Assembly: GCF_019263585.2 (NCBI RefSeq)
Contig: NZ_JADQDF010000001.1
Span: 496,001 to 560,000 of the forward strand
Origin: Pseudonocardia oceani
GTDB taxonomy: Bacteria > Actinomycetota > Actinomycetes > Mycobacteriales > Pseudonocardiaceae
Length of the DNA: 64,000 nt
Direction: 5' to 3'
The position numbers and the translations under genes were made by a program. This document shows positions 1-8,268 of this stretch, piece by piece. Position 1 is the stretch's first letter. Each line of letters opens with the position of its first letter. The notes beneath the pieces were generated by a model. The model had not been told where the DNA came from. It made no database searches and saw nothing but the letters and a program-made list of their open reading frames with translations.

Positions 1-287
1 ACCGCCGCCCCGGCGAGCACCATCACCGCACCGCCGACGAGATAGATCGTGGCGTGCTGCTCGAGGAACAACCGGCTCAGCACCGCAGCCCCCAGCCCGA
101 TCGGCAGGATCACCGTGGCCACCCCGGCACCGAACACCAGGGTGGCCACCAGCACGCCGCCCCGGTGCCGGAACCCGGTCGCCAGGTAGGCCGGCAGCAT
201 CACCGACACGCAGCACGGGGCCAGCAGCGCCACCATCCCGCCCAGGAACGAGACCAGCAACGTGGTCCCCACCAGCAACTCACCCAT
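1..287 (-). CDS. CcdA/DsbD-like membrane thiol-redox transporter, partial (3' end outside window)
   Basis: The 95 visible residues start at an ATG at 287 and run off the left edge. They form two to three hydrophobic segments with the motif LLAPCCVSVMLPAYLA near residue 22, the first conserved Cys region of CcdA/DsbD-type proteins. These carry electrons across the membrane to extracytoplasmic thioredoxin-like proteins. This copy is clearly different from the three closely related ccdA copies later in the window. The gene reads away from a conserved operator-like element at 321-350, so it probably belongs to the same regulon as the BlaI unit at 965 and the CopC-CopD gene at 8269. The family call is good; the exact subfamily is not certain. 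Confidence 0.75.
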   Translation of the reverse strand, partial: MGELLVGTTLLVSFLGGMVALLAPCCVSVMLPAYLATGFRHRGGVLVATLVFGAGVATVILPIGLGAAVLSRLFLEQHATIYLVGGAVMVLAGAA

Positions 288-320
288 CGCGGCCGGCCTG
301 CCCTTCGCCCCTACCCACCG

Positions 321-350
321 CTATCTACGGTGTCGGTACGGAGATAGTAG
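321..350. promoter_or_regulatory. Operator-like element, copy A of three
   Basis: This dyad has outer arms CTATCT (321-326) and AGATAG (342-347), and nested CTAC and GTAG. Read on the minus strand it matches the element at 10341-10366 in 23 of 26 positions and the one at 880-904 slightly less well. It sits 34 bp upstream of the CcdA-like gene. BlaI/CopY-family repressors bind TAC...GTA dyads, so the BlaI protein at 965 is the natural candidate (inference). Confidence 0.6.
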
Positions 351-470
351 CAAGCTGCTCGGGATGAACCTGGCGACCCGCTGACGGGACATGCGGCGCG
401 CGCTGCTGAGGCCGGGCGCCTCTCGCCGGGGACGCGCCCGGCCCCCGACCCGCCATTCGGAGGGCAGCGA

Positions 471-731
471 TCAGCGCCAGTGGGTGAGTGCGGACAGCCG
501 GCTCTCGTACTCCTGTTCGTCGATCTCGCCGGCGGCGAAGCGCTCGCGGAGCTTGCGCCTAGCGGGGTCCTCGTCGTCGCGGCCGGTGACCGTCGCGCCG
601 TCGGGCTGCCGCCCGCGCAGCCGGCGGTAGAACCACACACTGCCCAGCGTCGCCAGCACCAGCACAGCGACGACGGTGAGGACCACGAGCAGCATCCAGA
701 TCCCCATCCCTGCCGTCATCCCGTCCATCAT
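471..731 (-). CDS. Small SHOCT-domain membrane protein
   Basis: The 86-residue product has one transmembrane helix (about residues 9-31). A C-terminal SHOCT motif follows (KLRERFAAGEIDEQEYESRL), a short domain found at the ends of many small actinobacterial proteins. I chose the ATG at 731 because GGCGG lies six bases upstream; an ATG directly after it is also possible. The function of such proteins is unknown. A broken second copy lies at 13974-14235. The gene is downstream of, and divergent from, the BlaI operator region at 880-922. Confidence 0.7.
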   Translation of the reverse strand: MMDGMTAGMGIWMLLVVLTVVAVLVLATLGSVWFYRRLRGRQPDGATVTGRDDEDPARRKLRERFAAGEIDEQEYESRLSALTHWR

Positions 732-879
732 GAGAATCCGCCTTTCGTCGAGTGTGTCGAGGGCGTCAACCGAACCGGCTGCCTGGTCTGTTGCGGCCAC
801 GAGCGACCGACGAGCCGCGGGTAAACGGCCGACGGGTCGCGCGTGGAGGGCTCGCCGCAGAGCGCTCCGAGTCCTGGAC

Positions 880-922
880 CTACGACCTCCGTACCTAGAC
901 AGTATCTCCGGTATGGTAAGTA
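880..922. promoter_or_regulatory. Operator-like element, copy B, with promoter of the BlaI unit
   Basis: Positions 880-904 match the element at 10341-10366 in about 21 of 26 positions, sharing the core ACCTCCGTACC. A second, overlapping partial copy (core TATCTCCGGTA) follows at about 902-915. TATGGT at 912-917 fits an actinobacterial -10 box, so the repressor site would overlap the promoter of the gene at 965: a normal autoregulatory layout for BlaI. The binding protein is inferred. Confidence 0.55.
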
Positions 923-964
923 CGCAGGGTCGGCGAGAAGCCGCATGGCGGACGGTGGGGGCGG

Positions 965-1345
965 ATGGGCAGCCGAGTGCGGGTCTTCGGAGATCTGGAG
1001 ACCCTGGTGATGGACCGGCTGTGGACCGCGGGTGGCTCGGGCACGGTGCGCGAGGTACTCGAGACGTTGCAGCGCGACCGCGCTATCGCCTACACCACCG
1101 TGCTGTCGACGATGGACAACCTGCACCGCAAGGGGCACCTCACCAGGGAGCGTGAGGGCAAGGCCTATCGCTACCGGACCGCGCTCACCCACGCCGAGCA
1201 CACCGCCGGGCTGATGCGCCACGCGTTGACGGCCGGACCGGACTCCGAAGCTGTCCTGGCCCATTTCGTGGGCGAGATGAGCGCCGACGACCTGGACCGG
1301 CTGCAGCAGGTGTTGGCGCGCCGGGCGTCCGGACCCGATCGATGA
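965..1345 (+). CDS. BlaI/MecI/CopY-family transcriptional repressor
   Basis: This 126-residue winged-helix repressor has the family's typical order: LETLVMDRLW, then a recognition segment with AIAYTTVLSTMDNLHRKGHL, then a wing with REGKAYRYR, and a C-terminal dimerisation region. BlaI and MecI control beta-lactamase genes and CopY controls copper export. Here the neighbours are copper and thiol-redox genes, so a metal or envelope-stress role is more likely than penicillin sensing (inference). An M56 metallopeptidase follows 79 bp downstream, the usual partner that cleaves or senses for BlaI. A second such pair lies at 58505-59805. Confidence 0.9.
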   Translation: MGSRVRVFGDLETLVMDRLWTAGGSGTVREVLETLQRDRAIAYTTVLSTMDNLHRKGHLTREREGKAYRYRTALTHAEHTAGLMRHALTAGPDSEAVLAHFVGEMSADDLDRLQQVLARRASGPDR

Positions 1346-1424
1346 TCGCGGGCCGGACGATCGACGCGGCGGTCCGCGCAGGATCCACGCGACGCTGGCG
1401 GTCCAGCGGCGGGCGGGACACCCC

Positions 1425-2387
1425 GTGAGTCTTGCCGCGTGCCTGCTGGCCTACAGCATGGTCGTCGCCGTGCTCGGGCCGCCGCTGCTCGCGCGGGCGA
1501 CCCGCAGCGGTGCGGCCCCCCGCCTCGGGATGATCACGTGGTCGGCGGCGATGGGCAGCGTGGTGCTGTCCTGGGCGCTTGCCGGTGCACTGCTGACGGC
1601 GGATCTCGTGCGTGGGTGGGGCCGGCTCGACCAGCTGCTGGCCGGGTGCTTCGCCACCCTGCAGGCGGCGGCGGTCGGCGGATACGGCGGGTTCCTGCAG
1701 GCCGTCATCGCGGTGGTGACCGCGACGACGGTCCTCGCTCTCGCCGTGCTGGCCGCGCGAGTCGCTGCCGGGGTCCGACGTGCCCGCGTGCACTCCCGGC
1801 GGCACGCCGAGGCCGCCGTGCTCGCCGCGCGCGGCGCCGCCCGCGGCCCCGGCGGTTCGGTCGTCCTGGAGGTCGAGCAGCGCAGCGTCTACTGCCTCGC
1901 CGGCCGACCCTCCACCATCGTCATCACCAGCGGCGCCTTGGCCGCGCTCGCCGACGACCAGCTCGCCGCCGTCCTGGACCACGAGCAGGCCCACCTCGCC
2001 GGGCACCACCACCAGCTCCTGGGCCTGGCCCGTGCGCTGGCCAGGACCCTGCCCGGGATACGGCTGTTCACCGAGGGCGCCGTCGAGCTCGCGCGCCTGG
2101 CCGAGATGCGCGCCGACGACGCCGCCACCCGGCGACACGGTGCCGACACCGTGGTGGGCGCGTTGCTCGCGCTGGCCGCACCGGGTCTCGTGTCCGCGTC
2201 CGCGCCGGCGCCCGCGTTGGGGGCGGGCGGGGTCGGGGTGGCCGAGCGGGTCGAGCGGCTGCTGTTCCCCCCGGCGTCGGCGCGCCTGCGGCTCGCGGTG
2301 GTCCTGACCGGGCTGCTGGTCGGGCCGGTCATCGCCGCCGCGTTGGTCGTCACCGAGTCGCCGCTGTGCATCACCACACTGGGCTGA
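1425..2387 (+). CDS. M56 (BlaR1/MecR1-type) membrane metallopeptidase without sensor domain
   Basis: The 320-residue protein starts at GTG 1425. It has hydrophobic segments near residues 5-25, 35-60 and 80-105, a cytoplasmic zinc-peptidase region with H186-E187-x-x-H190 (context DHEQAHLAGHHH), a downstream EMRADD motif likely supplying the third ligand, and a final transmembrane helix. There is no penicillin-binding sensor domain after the last helix, unlike BlaR1. It is paired with the BlaI-type repressor at 965, so it probably relieves repression by proteolysis (family knowledge). What it senses is unknown. Confidence 0.85.
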   Translation: MSLAACLLAYSMVVAVLGPPLLARATRSGAAPRLGMITWSAAMGSVVLSWALAGALLTADLVRGWGRLDQLLAGCFATLQAAAVGGYGGFLQAVIAVVTATTVLALAVLAARVAAGVRRARVHSRRHAEAAVLAARGAARGPGGSVVLEVEQRSVYCLAGRPSTIVITSGALAALADDQLAAVLDHEQAHLAGHHHQLLGLARALARTLPGIRLFTEGAVELARLAEMRADDAATRRHGADTVVGALLALAAPGLVSASAPAPALGAGGVGVAERVERLLFPPASARLRLAVVLTGLLVGPVIAAALVVTESPLCITTLG

Positions 2388-2394
2388 CGACGCT

Positions 2395-3348
2395 GTGCCC
2401 GGATCGATTCGAGGCCTGGCCGCGCTCGGCGTCGCCGGATCGATGGCCGGATGGGCGGCGCGTCACGCATCATCGCCGACGGCACGGCGGTGGGCGCCCG
2501 GCGCCGGCCGCGGTCGGCTCGCCGGCCGACTCCGGGTACGGGTCTTCGGCACCGGTGACCCGGTCATCGCGCTGCTGCACGGCCTCGTGGCCTCCGGCGA
2601 CTACTTCGGCGCCGGGTTCGACCGGCTGGGCGAGCACGCCACGGTCGTGATCCCCGACCTGCTCGAGTTCGACGATTCCCCTGCGGATCCAGGCCTACTG
2701 GCCGCCGCCGACCACCTCGCCGCCCTCCACGACATGCTCGAGGCGCTGCACCTGCACCGGCGCCCGCTCATCACGGCGGGACACTCGATGGGATCGATCC
2801 TCGCCCTGCGCTGGGCCGCCGAGCTCGGCGGCCGGGTCCGCGCAGTGGTGGGAATCTGCCCGCCGCTCTACCGCGATGCCGCTGAGGCCGACGAGGGATT
2901 ACGGCGGATGGGCCGGATGGAGGCGTTCCTCGCCGGCGACGGACCGCTGCCCCGCGCGATGTGCGCGTGGATGTGCGCCCACCGCACGACGGCCTCCTGG
3001 CTCGCGGTCGCAGCGCGTCCCGACCTACCCGTTCCGATCGCCCGCGCCGCGGTGAAACACACCTGGGACACCTACCGCGGCTCGCTGGTCGACATCATCC
3101 GCAACCCCGCGTGGGAACCTGCACTCCAACACCTGGGAGCGACCGGGGTCCCGATCTCGCTCCTGGAGGGCGCACACGACCCGGTGCCCGTCCCCGGCCG
3201 CGCCGCCGAGCTTCTCGCCGCCGTTCCGGTCGGCACGCACCGCGTGCGCCCCCATGCCGGGCACTACCTGCCGATGACCGGGGCAGCCTGGTGCGCGACG
3301 CAGATCGCCGCGCAGGCTCGCCAGCCCATCCGGGAGGGCTCGTGGTGA
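2395..3348 (+). CDS. Alpha/beta-hydrolase fold enzyme
   Basis: The 317-residue product has an oxyanion HG in LLHGLVASG, the nucleophile elbow AGHSMGS (Ser), a likely acid in LLEGAHDPV, and the catalytic His in HAGHYLP. These are all the parts of a Ser-Asp-His hydrolase. The GTG start at 2395 lies 7 bp after the M56 gene, so it is probably in the same transcript. The stop overlaps the start of the broken TlpA gene. Substrate unknown. Confidence 0.85.
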   Translation: MPGSIRGLAALGVAGSMAGWAARHASSPTARRWAPGAGRGRLAGRLRVRVFGTGDPVIALLHGLVASGDYFGAGFDRLGEHATVVIPDLLEFDDSPADPGLLAAADHLAALHDMLEALHLHRRPLITAGHSMGSILALRWAAELGGRVRAVVGICPPLYRDAAEADEGLRRMGRMEAFLAGDGPLPRAMCAWMCAHRTTASWLAVAARPDLPVPIARAAVKHTWDTYRGSLVDIIRNPAWEPALQHLGATGVPISLLEGAHDPVPVPGRAAELLAAVPVGTHRVRPHAGHYLPMTGAAWCATQIAAQARQPIREGSW

Positions 3349-4047
3349 GCCGAACGGCTGCGGTCGGGGCGCTGCTGCGGCGGTCGGACGCGCGGTGGAC
3401 GGTGGTGGTGGTCGTGCTCGCCGTCGCCGGGGTGGTCGCGCTGTGGCCCTCGGGGACCCCGCCCGCCGGCTCCCCCACTTCAGCGACGACGGCGACGCCG
3501 CAGCTCCTCGACACCGGGCCGCGCACGGCTCCCGCCCCCGACGATGCGGAACTGGCCGGGCGGCGCCAGCGGGCCGCGTAGGATCCGTGTCCATCGTCCA
3601 CCCCGGGGAGTTCAGCTGCGACTGGGCCGCTGGCCGGGATCATCGTGCCCTGCTTGGGCGCCCCGGGCACGGTCGACCTGGGCGCCGCGCTGGCGGGCCG
3701 CCCGGCGCTGCTCAACGTCTGGGCCCTGGTGCCGGCCGTGCCGCGAGGAGATCCCGGTACTGGCCGCCTACGCCGCCCGCCCCGGCGCGCTGCCGGTGGT
3801 CGGGATCAACGTGCAGGACCAACCGGCCGACGCACTCGACGCGCTCACCGCGCTCGGCGCCCACTACCCGTCGGTCACCGATCCCGACGCGGCGCTGCTC
3901 GCCGCCCTGCGCAGCCCACCGGTCCTTCCCGTCACCTATGTGCTGCGACCCGACGGCTCGGTCGCCTGGGTCGACCCGCCGGTGGTGTTCCGGACACCGG
4001 ACGAGGTGGCCGCGGCCGTCGCCCGCTCCGCCGAGCCGGCCAGGTGA
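3342..4047 (+). pseudogene. Broken TlpA/thioredoxin-like gene (nonsense plus frameshift)
   Basis: Aligned to the intact homologue at 21907-22587, the N-terminal membrane anchor (RWTVVVVVLAVAGVVALWP) is in one frame. An in-frame TAG lies at 3579-3581. The same frame then resumes with LAGIIVPCLGAPGTVDLG. Near 3724 two bases are missing relative to the homologue, which moves the thioredoxin active site (W-C-R-P-C in place of WCGPC) and the C-terminal half into a second frame that runs to 4047. Two independent lesions make simple sequencing error unlikely. The ancestral product would be a membrane-anchored thiol-disulfide protein of the extracytoplasmic space. Confidence 0.8.
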
Positions 4048-4060
4048 TCCTGGCCGGATG

Positions 4061-4690
4061 TCAGCTCGTGCGGCGGGCCGCGAGCCGCTCCACGACACCC
4101 GAAGCGAACCGGTCGCACTCCTCGATGCGCAGCCCGGCCGCGGTGACCAGCTCAAGGGGCCGGCGCCGGAAGTGTTCGCCGCCCAGCGGGACGCTGACCA
4201 GCTCGACCATACGCTGCCCGGCCCGCAGGACGGGATGGCTGCTGATGACGTGGTCGGCCAGCAGCAGCCGCCCGCCCGGGCGCAGCACCCGCACCATCTC
4301 GGCGACCGCCCGGCGGTGATCGGGGATGGCGCACAGCGAGAACGTGCACACCACGGTGTCGAACGTGGCGTCGTCGAACTCCAACGCCTCGGCGTCCCCG
4401 ACCCGCAGATCCACCTCCCGGTCCAGCTCCGCGGCGCGGCGATCGGCGAGCGCGAGCATCGCGGGGCTCAGCTCGATCCCGGTCAGCGCCACCCCGGCCG
4501 GGTAGTGCGGGAGGTTGAGACCGGTGCCGATGGCCACCTCCAGCACCCGACCCGTGGCCTTGCCACAGACCCAGCGGCGGGTGTCGCCGAACAGGACCCG
4601 TTCCAGCATCCCCATCTGCCGGTCATAGGTGCGGGGTTGCCGGTCCCAGTGGCGCCGCCAGCGGCGGCGCCGTTCAGGCGTGATCGCCAT
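4061..4690 (-). CDS. Class I SAM-dependent methyltransferase (UbiE-like)
   Basis: The 209-residue protein has glycine-rich motif I VLEVAIGTGLNLPHY, motif II with GIELSP, motif IV with FDTVVCTFSLCAIPD, and VLRPGGRLLLADHV after it, all typical of small-molecule methyltransferases of the UbiE/Coq5 type. The ATG at 4690 lies inside the 3' end of the DivIVA-domain gene (16 bp overlap), so it is the last gene of the csoR-copA transcript. Similar methyltransferases are often found beside metal ATPases, but the substrate cannot be told from sequence. Confidence 0.85.
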   Translation of the reverse strand: MAITPERRRRWRRHWDRQPRTYDRQMGMLERVLFGDTRRWVCGKATGRVLEVAIGTGLNLPHYPAGVALTGIELSPAMLALADRRAAELDREVDLRVGDAEALEFDDATFDTVVCTFSLCAIPDHRRAVAEMVRVLRPGGRLLLADHVISSHPVLRAGQRMVELVSVPLGGEHFRRRPLELVTAAGLRIEECDRFASGVVERLAARRTS

Positions 4691-5333
4691 CGGCGCTGCC
4701 CGTGTCTCCGGTGCGCACCGACGCGAGGGCCTGTTCGGCGCGCTGGACCTGTTCGAGCAGACCGACCTGCGAACGCAGCCCGGCCAGGGCGGTCTCCACC
4801 TGCCGCGCGCGGTCGGCGAAGCGGCGCTCGGCGATCTGCAGCTGCTCGAAGCGGGCCTCGGTCTGCGCCCGGACGGCGTCCCAGCGGTCCCGGGCGGCGT
4901 CCTCGAGCTGCCGCGCCCGCTGGTCGGCGTCCTCGAGGCGCTGCCGGGCGGCGTCGGCGTCGGCCTGCGCCGCGGTCCGCAGTGCCTGGGCCTGCCGGCC
5001 GCAGGCGGCGGCGGCATCCTCGGCCTGGGCGAGAATCAGCTCGGCGGCCCGCTCGGCACGGGCCCGGATCGCGGTGGCGGCGTCGTCCGCGTCGGCGCGG
5101 ACCTGCTCGCCCGCCTCGCGTACGTCCCGGGTCAGGGCGTCGAGGCGGCCCGTCATCTCGTCGCGTTCGGTGCGGGCCCGGGCGCCGTCGTGGGCGACGG
5201 TGGCGACCTGGTCGATGGCGCCCATGTAGTCGGTGCCGACCCGGGCCAGGAACCCGTCGACCCGGTCGGGGTCATACCCACGCCAGCGGCGGCGGAACGA
5301 CTGGTTGGTGATCTCCTCGGGAAGGACGGGCAT
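4674..5333 (-). CDS. DivIVA-domain coiled-coil protein
   Basis: The 219-residue product begins with a DivIVA/Wag31-type N-terminus (SFRRRWRGYDPDRVDGFLARV), the membrane-curvature binding segment. A long Ala/Glu/Arg-rich coiled coil fills about residues 45-205. Wag31 organises polar growth in actinomycetes; this smaller paralogue starts one base after the copA stop. A link between copper export and polar envelope growth is possible but only suggested by position. A generic DivIVA-domain protein of unknown partner is the safe call. Confidence 0.8.
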   Translation of the reverse strand: MPVLPEEITNQSFRRRWRGYDPDRVDGFLARVGTDYMGAIDQVATVAHDGARARTERDEMTGRLDALTRDVREAGEQVRADADDAATAIRARAERAAELILAQAEDAAAACGRQAQALRTAAQADADAARQRLEDADQRARQLEDAARDRWDAVRAQTEARFEQLQIAERRFADRARQVETALAGLRSQVGLLEQVQRAEQALASVRTGDTGSADGDHA

Positions 5334-5334
5334 G

Positions 5335-7890
5335 TCAGGCTCCGCGGTTGCTGGGTGCAGTGAGCGTCTCGATGCGCTCGGTGTCGCAGGCGGGAAGGAA
5401 CGCCTCGCGCGGGCGGGGCGGGCGCGAGGCGGCGCCGCGGTGGTCTCCGGCCGCGACCGGATCGAGCAGCAGCACCCGGTCGTCGGTCACCGTCGAGGCT
5501 CGGCGGTACCCCTCGACCCAGCCGCCGTCGCGCAGGTGCACGCGCACATACTCGGCCACCACCGGATCGGAGGGCGCGGTGCGCCGCGTCCGTTTCGCGC
5601 GCGGGCGGGGGTCGCGGAAGCGCAGCAGGCGTAGCGAGTTGGCCACGACGCTGACCGAGGAGAAGCCCATCGCGGCGCCGGCGAAGATCGGGTTGAGCAG
5701 CCCGAGCGCGGCAAGCGGGATCAGCGCCACGTTGTACCCGAACGCCCAACCCAGGTTCTGCCAGATCGTCCGGTAGGTCCGGCGCGAGAGCCGGATCGCG
5801 GTCGGCACCCCGCCCAGGTCGGCGCGCATCAGGGTCAGATCCGAGGACTCGATCGCGACGTCGGTGCCGGTGCCGATGGCGATGCCCAGGTCGGCGGCGA
5901 CCAGCGCCGGGGCGTCGTTCACCCCGTCGCCGACCATCGCCACGACCTCACCGGCAGCCTGGAGTCGGGTCACCTCGGTCTGCTTGTCCGCGGGCAGCAC
6001 CTCGGCCAGCACCGTGTCGATACCCACCCGCTTCGCGATCGCGGCGGCGGTGCGCGCGTTGTCGCCGGTGATCATGGCGACCTTCAGGCCCATCCGGTGC
6101 AGCTCGGCGACGGTGTCCGCGGCACCCTCCTTGAGGGTGTCGGCGACCGCGAGCACGCCGCGGACCTCGTCGTCCCAGCCGGCGAAGACCGCGGTCCTCC
6201 CCTCGGACTCCAGCCGCCCGGCAAGGGTCTCCAGCTCGTCGGGTAGCGCGAGCCCGGCCTCGGCGAGCATCCTGCGGCGCCCGACCCAGACCGTGGTGCC
6301 CTCGACCTCGGCCCGAACCCCGTGCCCGGCGACCGCGGAGAACCCGGTGACCGCCGGCAGCGGCCCGTCGACGCGGGCAGCGGCCGCGATGGCCTGCCCG
6401 ATCGGGTGCTCGCTGTCGGCCTCCACCGCCCCGGCCCGGCGCAGCAGCTCCGCCGGGTCGGTACCGGCGCCGGGCTCGGTGTCGGCGAGCGCCATGTCCC
6501 CGCGGGTCAGGGTGCCGGTCTTGTCGAACACCACCGTGGTGATCTTCCGGGTGCGTTCCAGCACCTCCACGCCCTTGATCAGGATGCCCAGGCTGGCACC
6601 GCGCCCGGTGCCGACCATGATCGCGACGGGGGTGGCCAGGCCGAGCGCGCACGGGCAGGCCACGATCAGCACGGCAACCGCGGCGATCAACCCGGCGACC
6701 GGGTCCCCGGCGAGCAGCCACCACGCGGTGAAGGTCGCCAGCGCGATCACGATCACCGTGGGAACGAAGATCGCGGAGATGCGGTCGGCCAGGCGCTGGG
6801 CCTGACCCTTGCCGGCCTGGGCGGCCGAGACCAGCGACACGATCTGGGCCAGCGCGGTGTCGCCGCCGACGGCGGTGGCGCGGACGGTGAGCACGCCGCT
6901 GGTGTTCACGGTGGCCCCGGCCACCGTGGCGCCGGCGGCCTTGTCCACCGGTACCGACTCGCCGGTCAGCATCGACTCGTCCACCGCGGAGGCGCCGTCG
7001 ACGACCTCGCCGTCGGTGGGCACCTTCTCCCCGGGGCGGATGCGCAGCAGGTCCCCGACCCGGACCTGGTCGACCGGGACCATCACCTCGGCCCCGTCGC
7101 GGATGACCCGCGCCTCCTTGGCGCCCAGCTGAAGCAGCGCCCGGATCGCCTTGCCGGCACGGCGCTTGGCGCGGACCTCGAAGTAGCGGCCCAGCACCAG
7201 GAACGCGATCAGCAGCGCGGCGGTTTCGAAGTACAGCTCCGTGCTGCCGCGCAGCAGCTCCACCAGAGAGAACGTGAAGGCGGCCAGGGTGCCGATCGCG
7301 ATCAGGGTGTCCATGTTCGCCGACAGGCGCCGGGCCCGCCGTGCGGCCCCGACCAGGAACGGCCAGCCCACCACGAACTGCACCGGGGTGGCCAACGCGA
7401 GCTGCGCCCACGGCGCCCACGCCAGTTCCATGGCGCCCGGCCAGAACGCGATGGCCATCGTCGCCAGGCCCAGCGGCCAGGCCACGACCACGCGCCACCA
7501 CCAGGCCCGCTGCGCCGCAGCCTCCTCATCGTCGAGGGTGTCCTCCTCGGGAGGCACCGGTGCGGCGACCGCCTCACCAGCCGGAACCGCGGGAGCAGGG
7601 GCGGTGGCCACGGAGGTCCCGCTTCCCGCGCCGCCCTGCATGCGCAGTTCGTAGCCCGCCTTCGCGACGACAGCGCTCAGGGTGGTGGGGTCGGCGGGCT
7701 GCTCGGCCAGCACCACGTGCGCCGTCGCGGTCGCGAAGTTGACCTCCGCCCGGGCGACTCCGGGCTGCTTGTTCAGGGTGCGCTGCACCCGGTTCGCGCA
7801 CGACCCGCAGGTCATGCCGCGCACCGCGAAGTCCAGTGCGGCCTCGGACGACCCGGCGGCGTCGCGCTCGGCGACCGCGGTGTCAGCCAT
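5335..7890 (-). CDS. copA: Cu(I)-exporting P1B-type ATPase
   Basis: The 851-residue pump has an N-terminal heavy-metal-associated domain with GMTCGSC (about residues 24-30) and a membrane CPC motif in [10 protein letters not shown]. It also has the phosphorylation motif [11 protein letters not shown] in SEHPIGQA, and the GDGVNDAP hinge, the full set for a P1B-1 copper ATPase. It starts at ATG 7890, overlapping the csoR stop, and is controlled by the CsoR box at 8221-8244. Unusually, about 93 residues follow the normal end (after NSLRLLRF), containing [18 protein letters not shown] and a Pro/Arg-rich tail. The second copA (50512-52770) lacks this tail. Confidence 0.95.
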   Translation of the reverse strand: MADTAVAERDAAGSSEAALDFAVRGMTCGSCANRVQRTLNKQPGVARAEVNFATATAHVVLAEQPADPTTLSAVVAKAGYELRMQGGAGSGTSVATAPAPAVPAGEAVAAPVPPEEDTLDDEEAAAQRAWWWRVVVAWPLGLATMAIAFWPGAMELAWAPWAQLALATPVQFVVGWPFLVGAARRARRLSANMDTLIAIGTLAAFTFSLVELLRGSTELYFETAALLIAFLVLGRYFEVRAKRRAGKAIRALLQLGAKEARVIRDGAEVMVPVDQVRVGDLLRIRPGEKVPTDGEVVDGASAVDESMLTGESVPVDKAAGATVAGATVNTSGVLTVRATAVGGDTALAQIVSLVSAAQAGKGQAQRLADRISAIFVPTVIVIALATFTAWWLLAGDPVAGLIAAVAVLIVACPCALGLATPVAIMVGTGRGASLGILIKGVEVLERTRKITTVVFDKTGTLTRGDMALADTEPGAGTDPAELLRRAGAVEADSEHPIGQAIAAAARVDGPLPAVTGFSAVAGHGVRAEVEGTTVWVGRRRMLAEAGLALPDELETLAGRLESEGRTAVFAGWDDEVRGVLAVADTLKEGAADTVAELHRMGLKVAMITGDNARTAAAIAKRVGIDTVLAEVLPADKQTEVTRLQAAGEVVAMVGDGVNDAPALVAADLGIAIGTGTDVAIESSDLTLMRADLGGVPTAIRLSRRTYRTIWQNLGWAFGYNVALIPLAALGLLNPIFAGAAMGFSSVSVVANSLRLLRFRDPRPRAKRTRRTAPSDPVVAEYVRVHLRDGGWVEGYRRASTVTDDRVLLLDPVAAGDHRGAASRPPRPREAFLPACDTERIETLTAPSNRGA

Positions 7891-8209
7891 GGTGGGTCCC
7901 TTCGGGGTCGAGCTCGCCGCCGTCGCGCACCTGCGGCGGCCGGAACACGTGCTTGTCGAACTTCAACGTCTCCATCAGCTCGTCGACGATCTCCGCGGTC
8001 CGGCCCTCCTGCATGGCCTTGACCACGCACGTCTCCAGGTGCCGGCGCAGCATCAGCCGGCTCGCACCCTCCAGCAGGCCCTGCACCGCGGAGAGCTGCT
8101 TCATCACGTCGGGGCAGTAGGCGTCGTTCTCGACGATGGTGATGATGCCGTTGACATGGCCGCGGGCGGTCTTCAACCGGTTGACCACGGACCTCTGTTG
8201 GTCGTCCAC
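7883..8209 (-). CDS. csoR: Copper-sensing CsoR-family repressor
   Basis: The 108-residue all-helical repressor contains the Cu(I) ligand set Cys-His-Cys: Cys in AYCPD, then His and Cys in RRHLETC, four residues apart. Copper binding releases the repressor from DNA. I chose GTG 8209 because TATTGT at 8216-8221 is a -10 box only six bases upstream, giving a leaderless message; longer upstream readings have poor coding character. The stop overlaps the copA ATG by eight bases, so csoR and copA are one operon controlled by the box immediately upstream. Confidence 0.92.
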   Translation of the reverse strand: MDDQQRSVVNRLKTARGHVNGIITIVENDAYCPDVMKQLSAVQGLLEGASRLMLRRHLETCVVKAMQEGRTAEIVDELMETLKFDKHVFRPPQVRDGGELDPEGTHHG

Positions 8210-8220
8210 AGCACCACAAT

Positions 8221-8244
8221 ACCCCACCCCAGGTGGGGTGGGGT
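8221..8244. promoter_or_regulatory. CsoR operator (perfect 11-bp inverted repeat)
   Basis: Arms ACCCCACCCCA (8221-8231) and TGGGGTGGGGT (8234-8244) are separated by GG. This G-tract dyad is the known class of CsoR box found before csoR-copper genes in actinobacteria. It abuts the TATTGT -10 box of csoR at 8216-8221, so bound CsoR would block the csoR-copA promoter. Confidence 0.92.
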
Positions 8245-8268
8245 TACGGCCGCAGAACGAGGGGCGGG

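Noticed and set aside
3395..5311. Very long plus-strand frame opposite the methyltransferase and DivIVA genes
   Set aside because: Low-complexity Arg/Gly/Pro product with no domains; it is a GC-skew shadow of the minus-strand genes.
6322..8022. 566-codon plus-strand frame opposite copA
   Set aside because: Composition is that of an antisense frame in GC-rich DNA, while copA on the other strand has every family motif.
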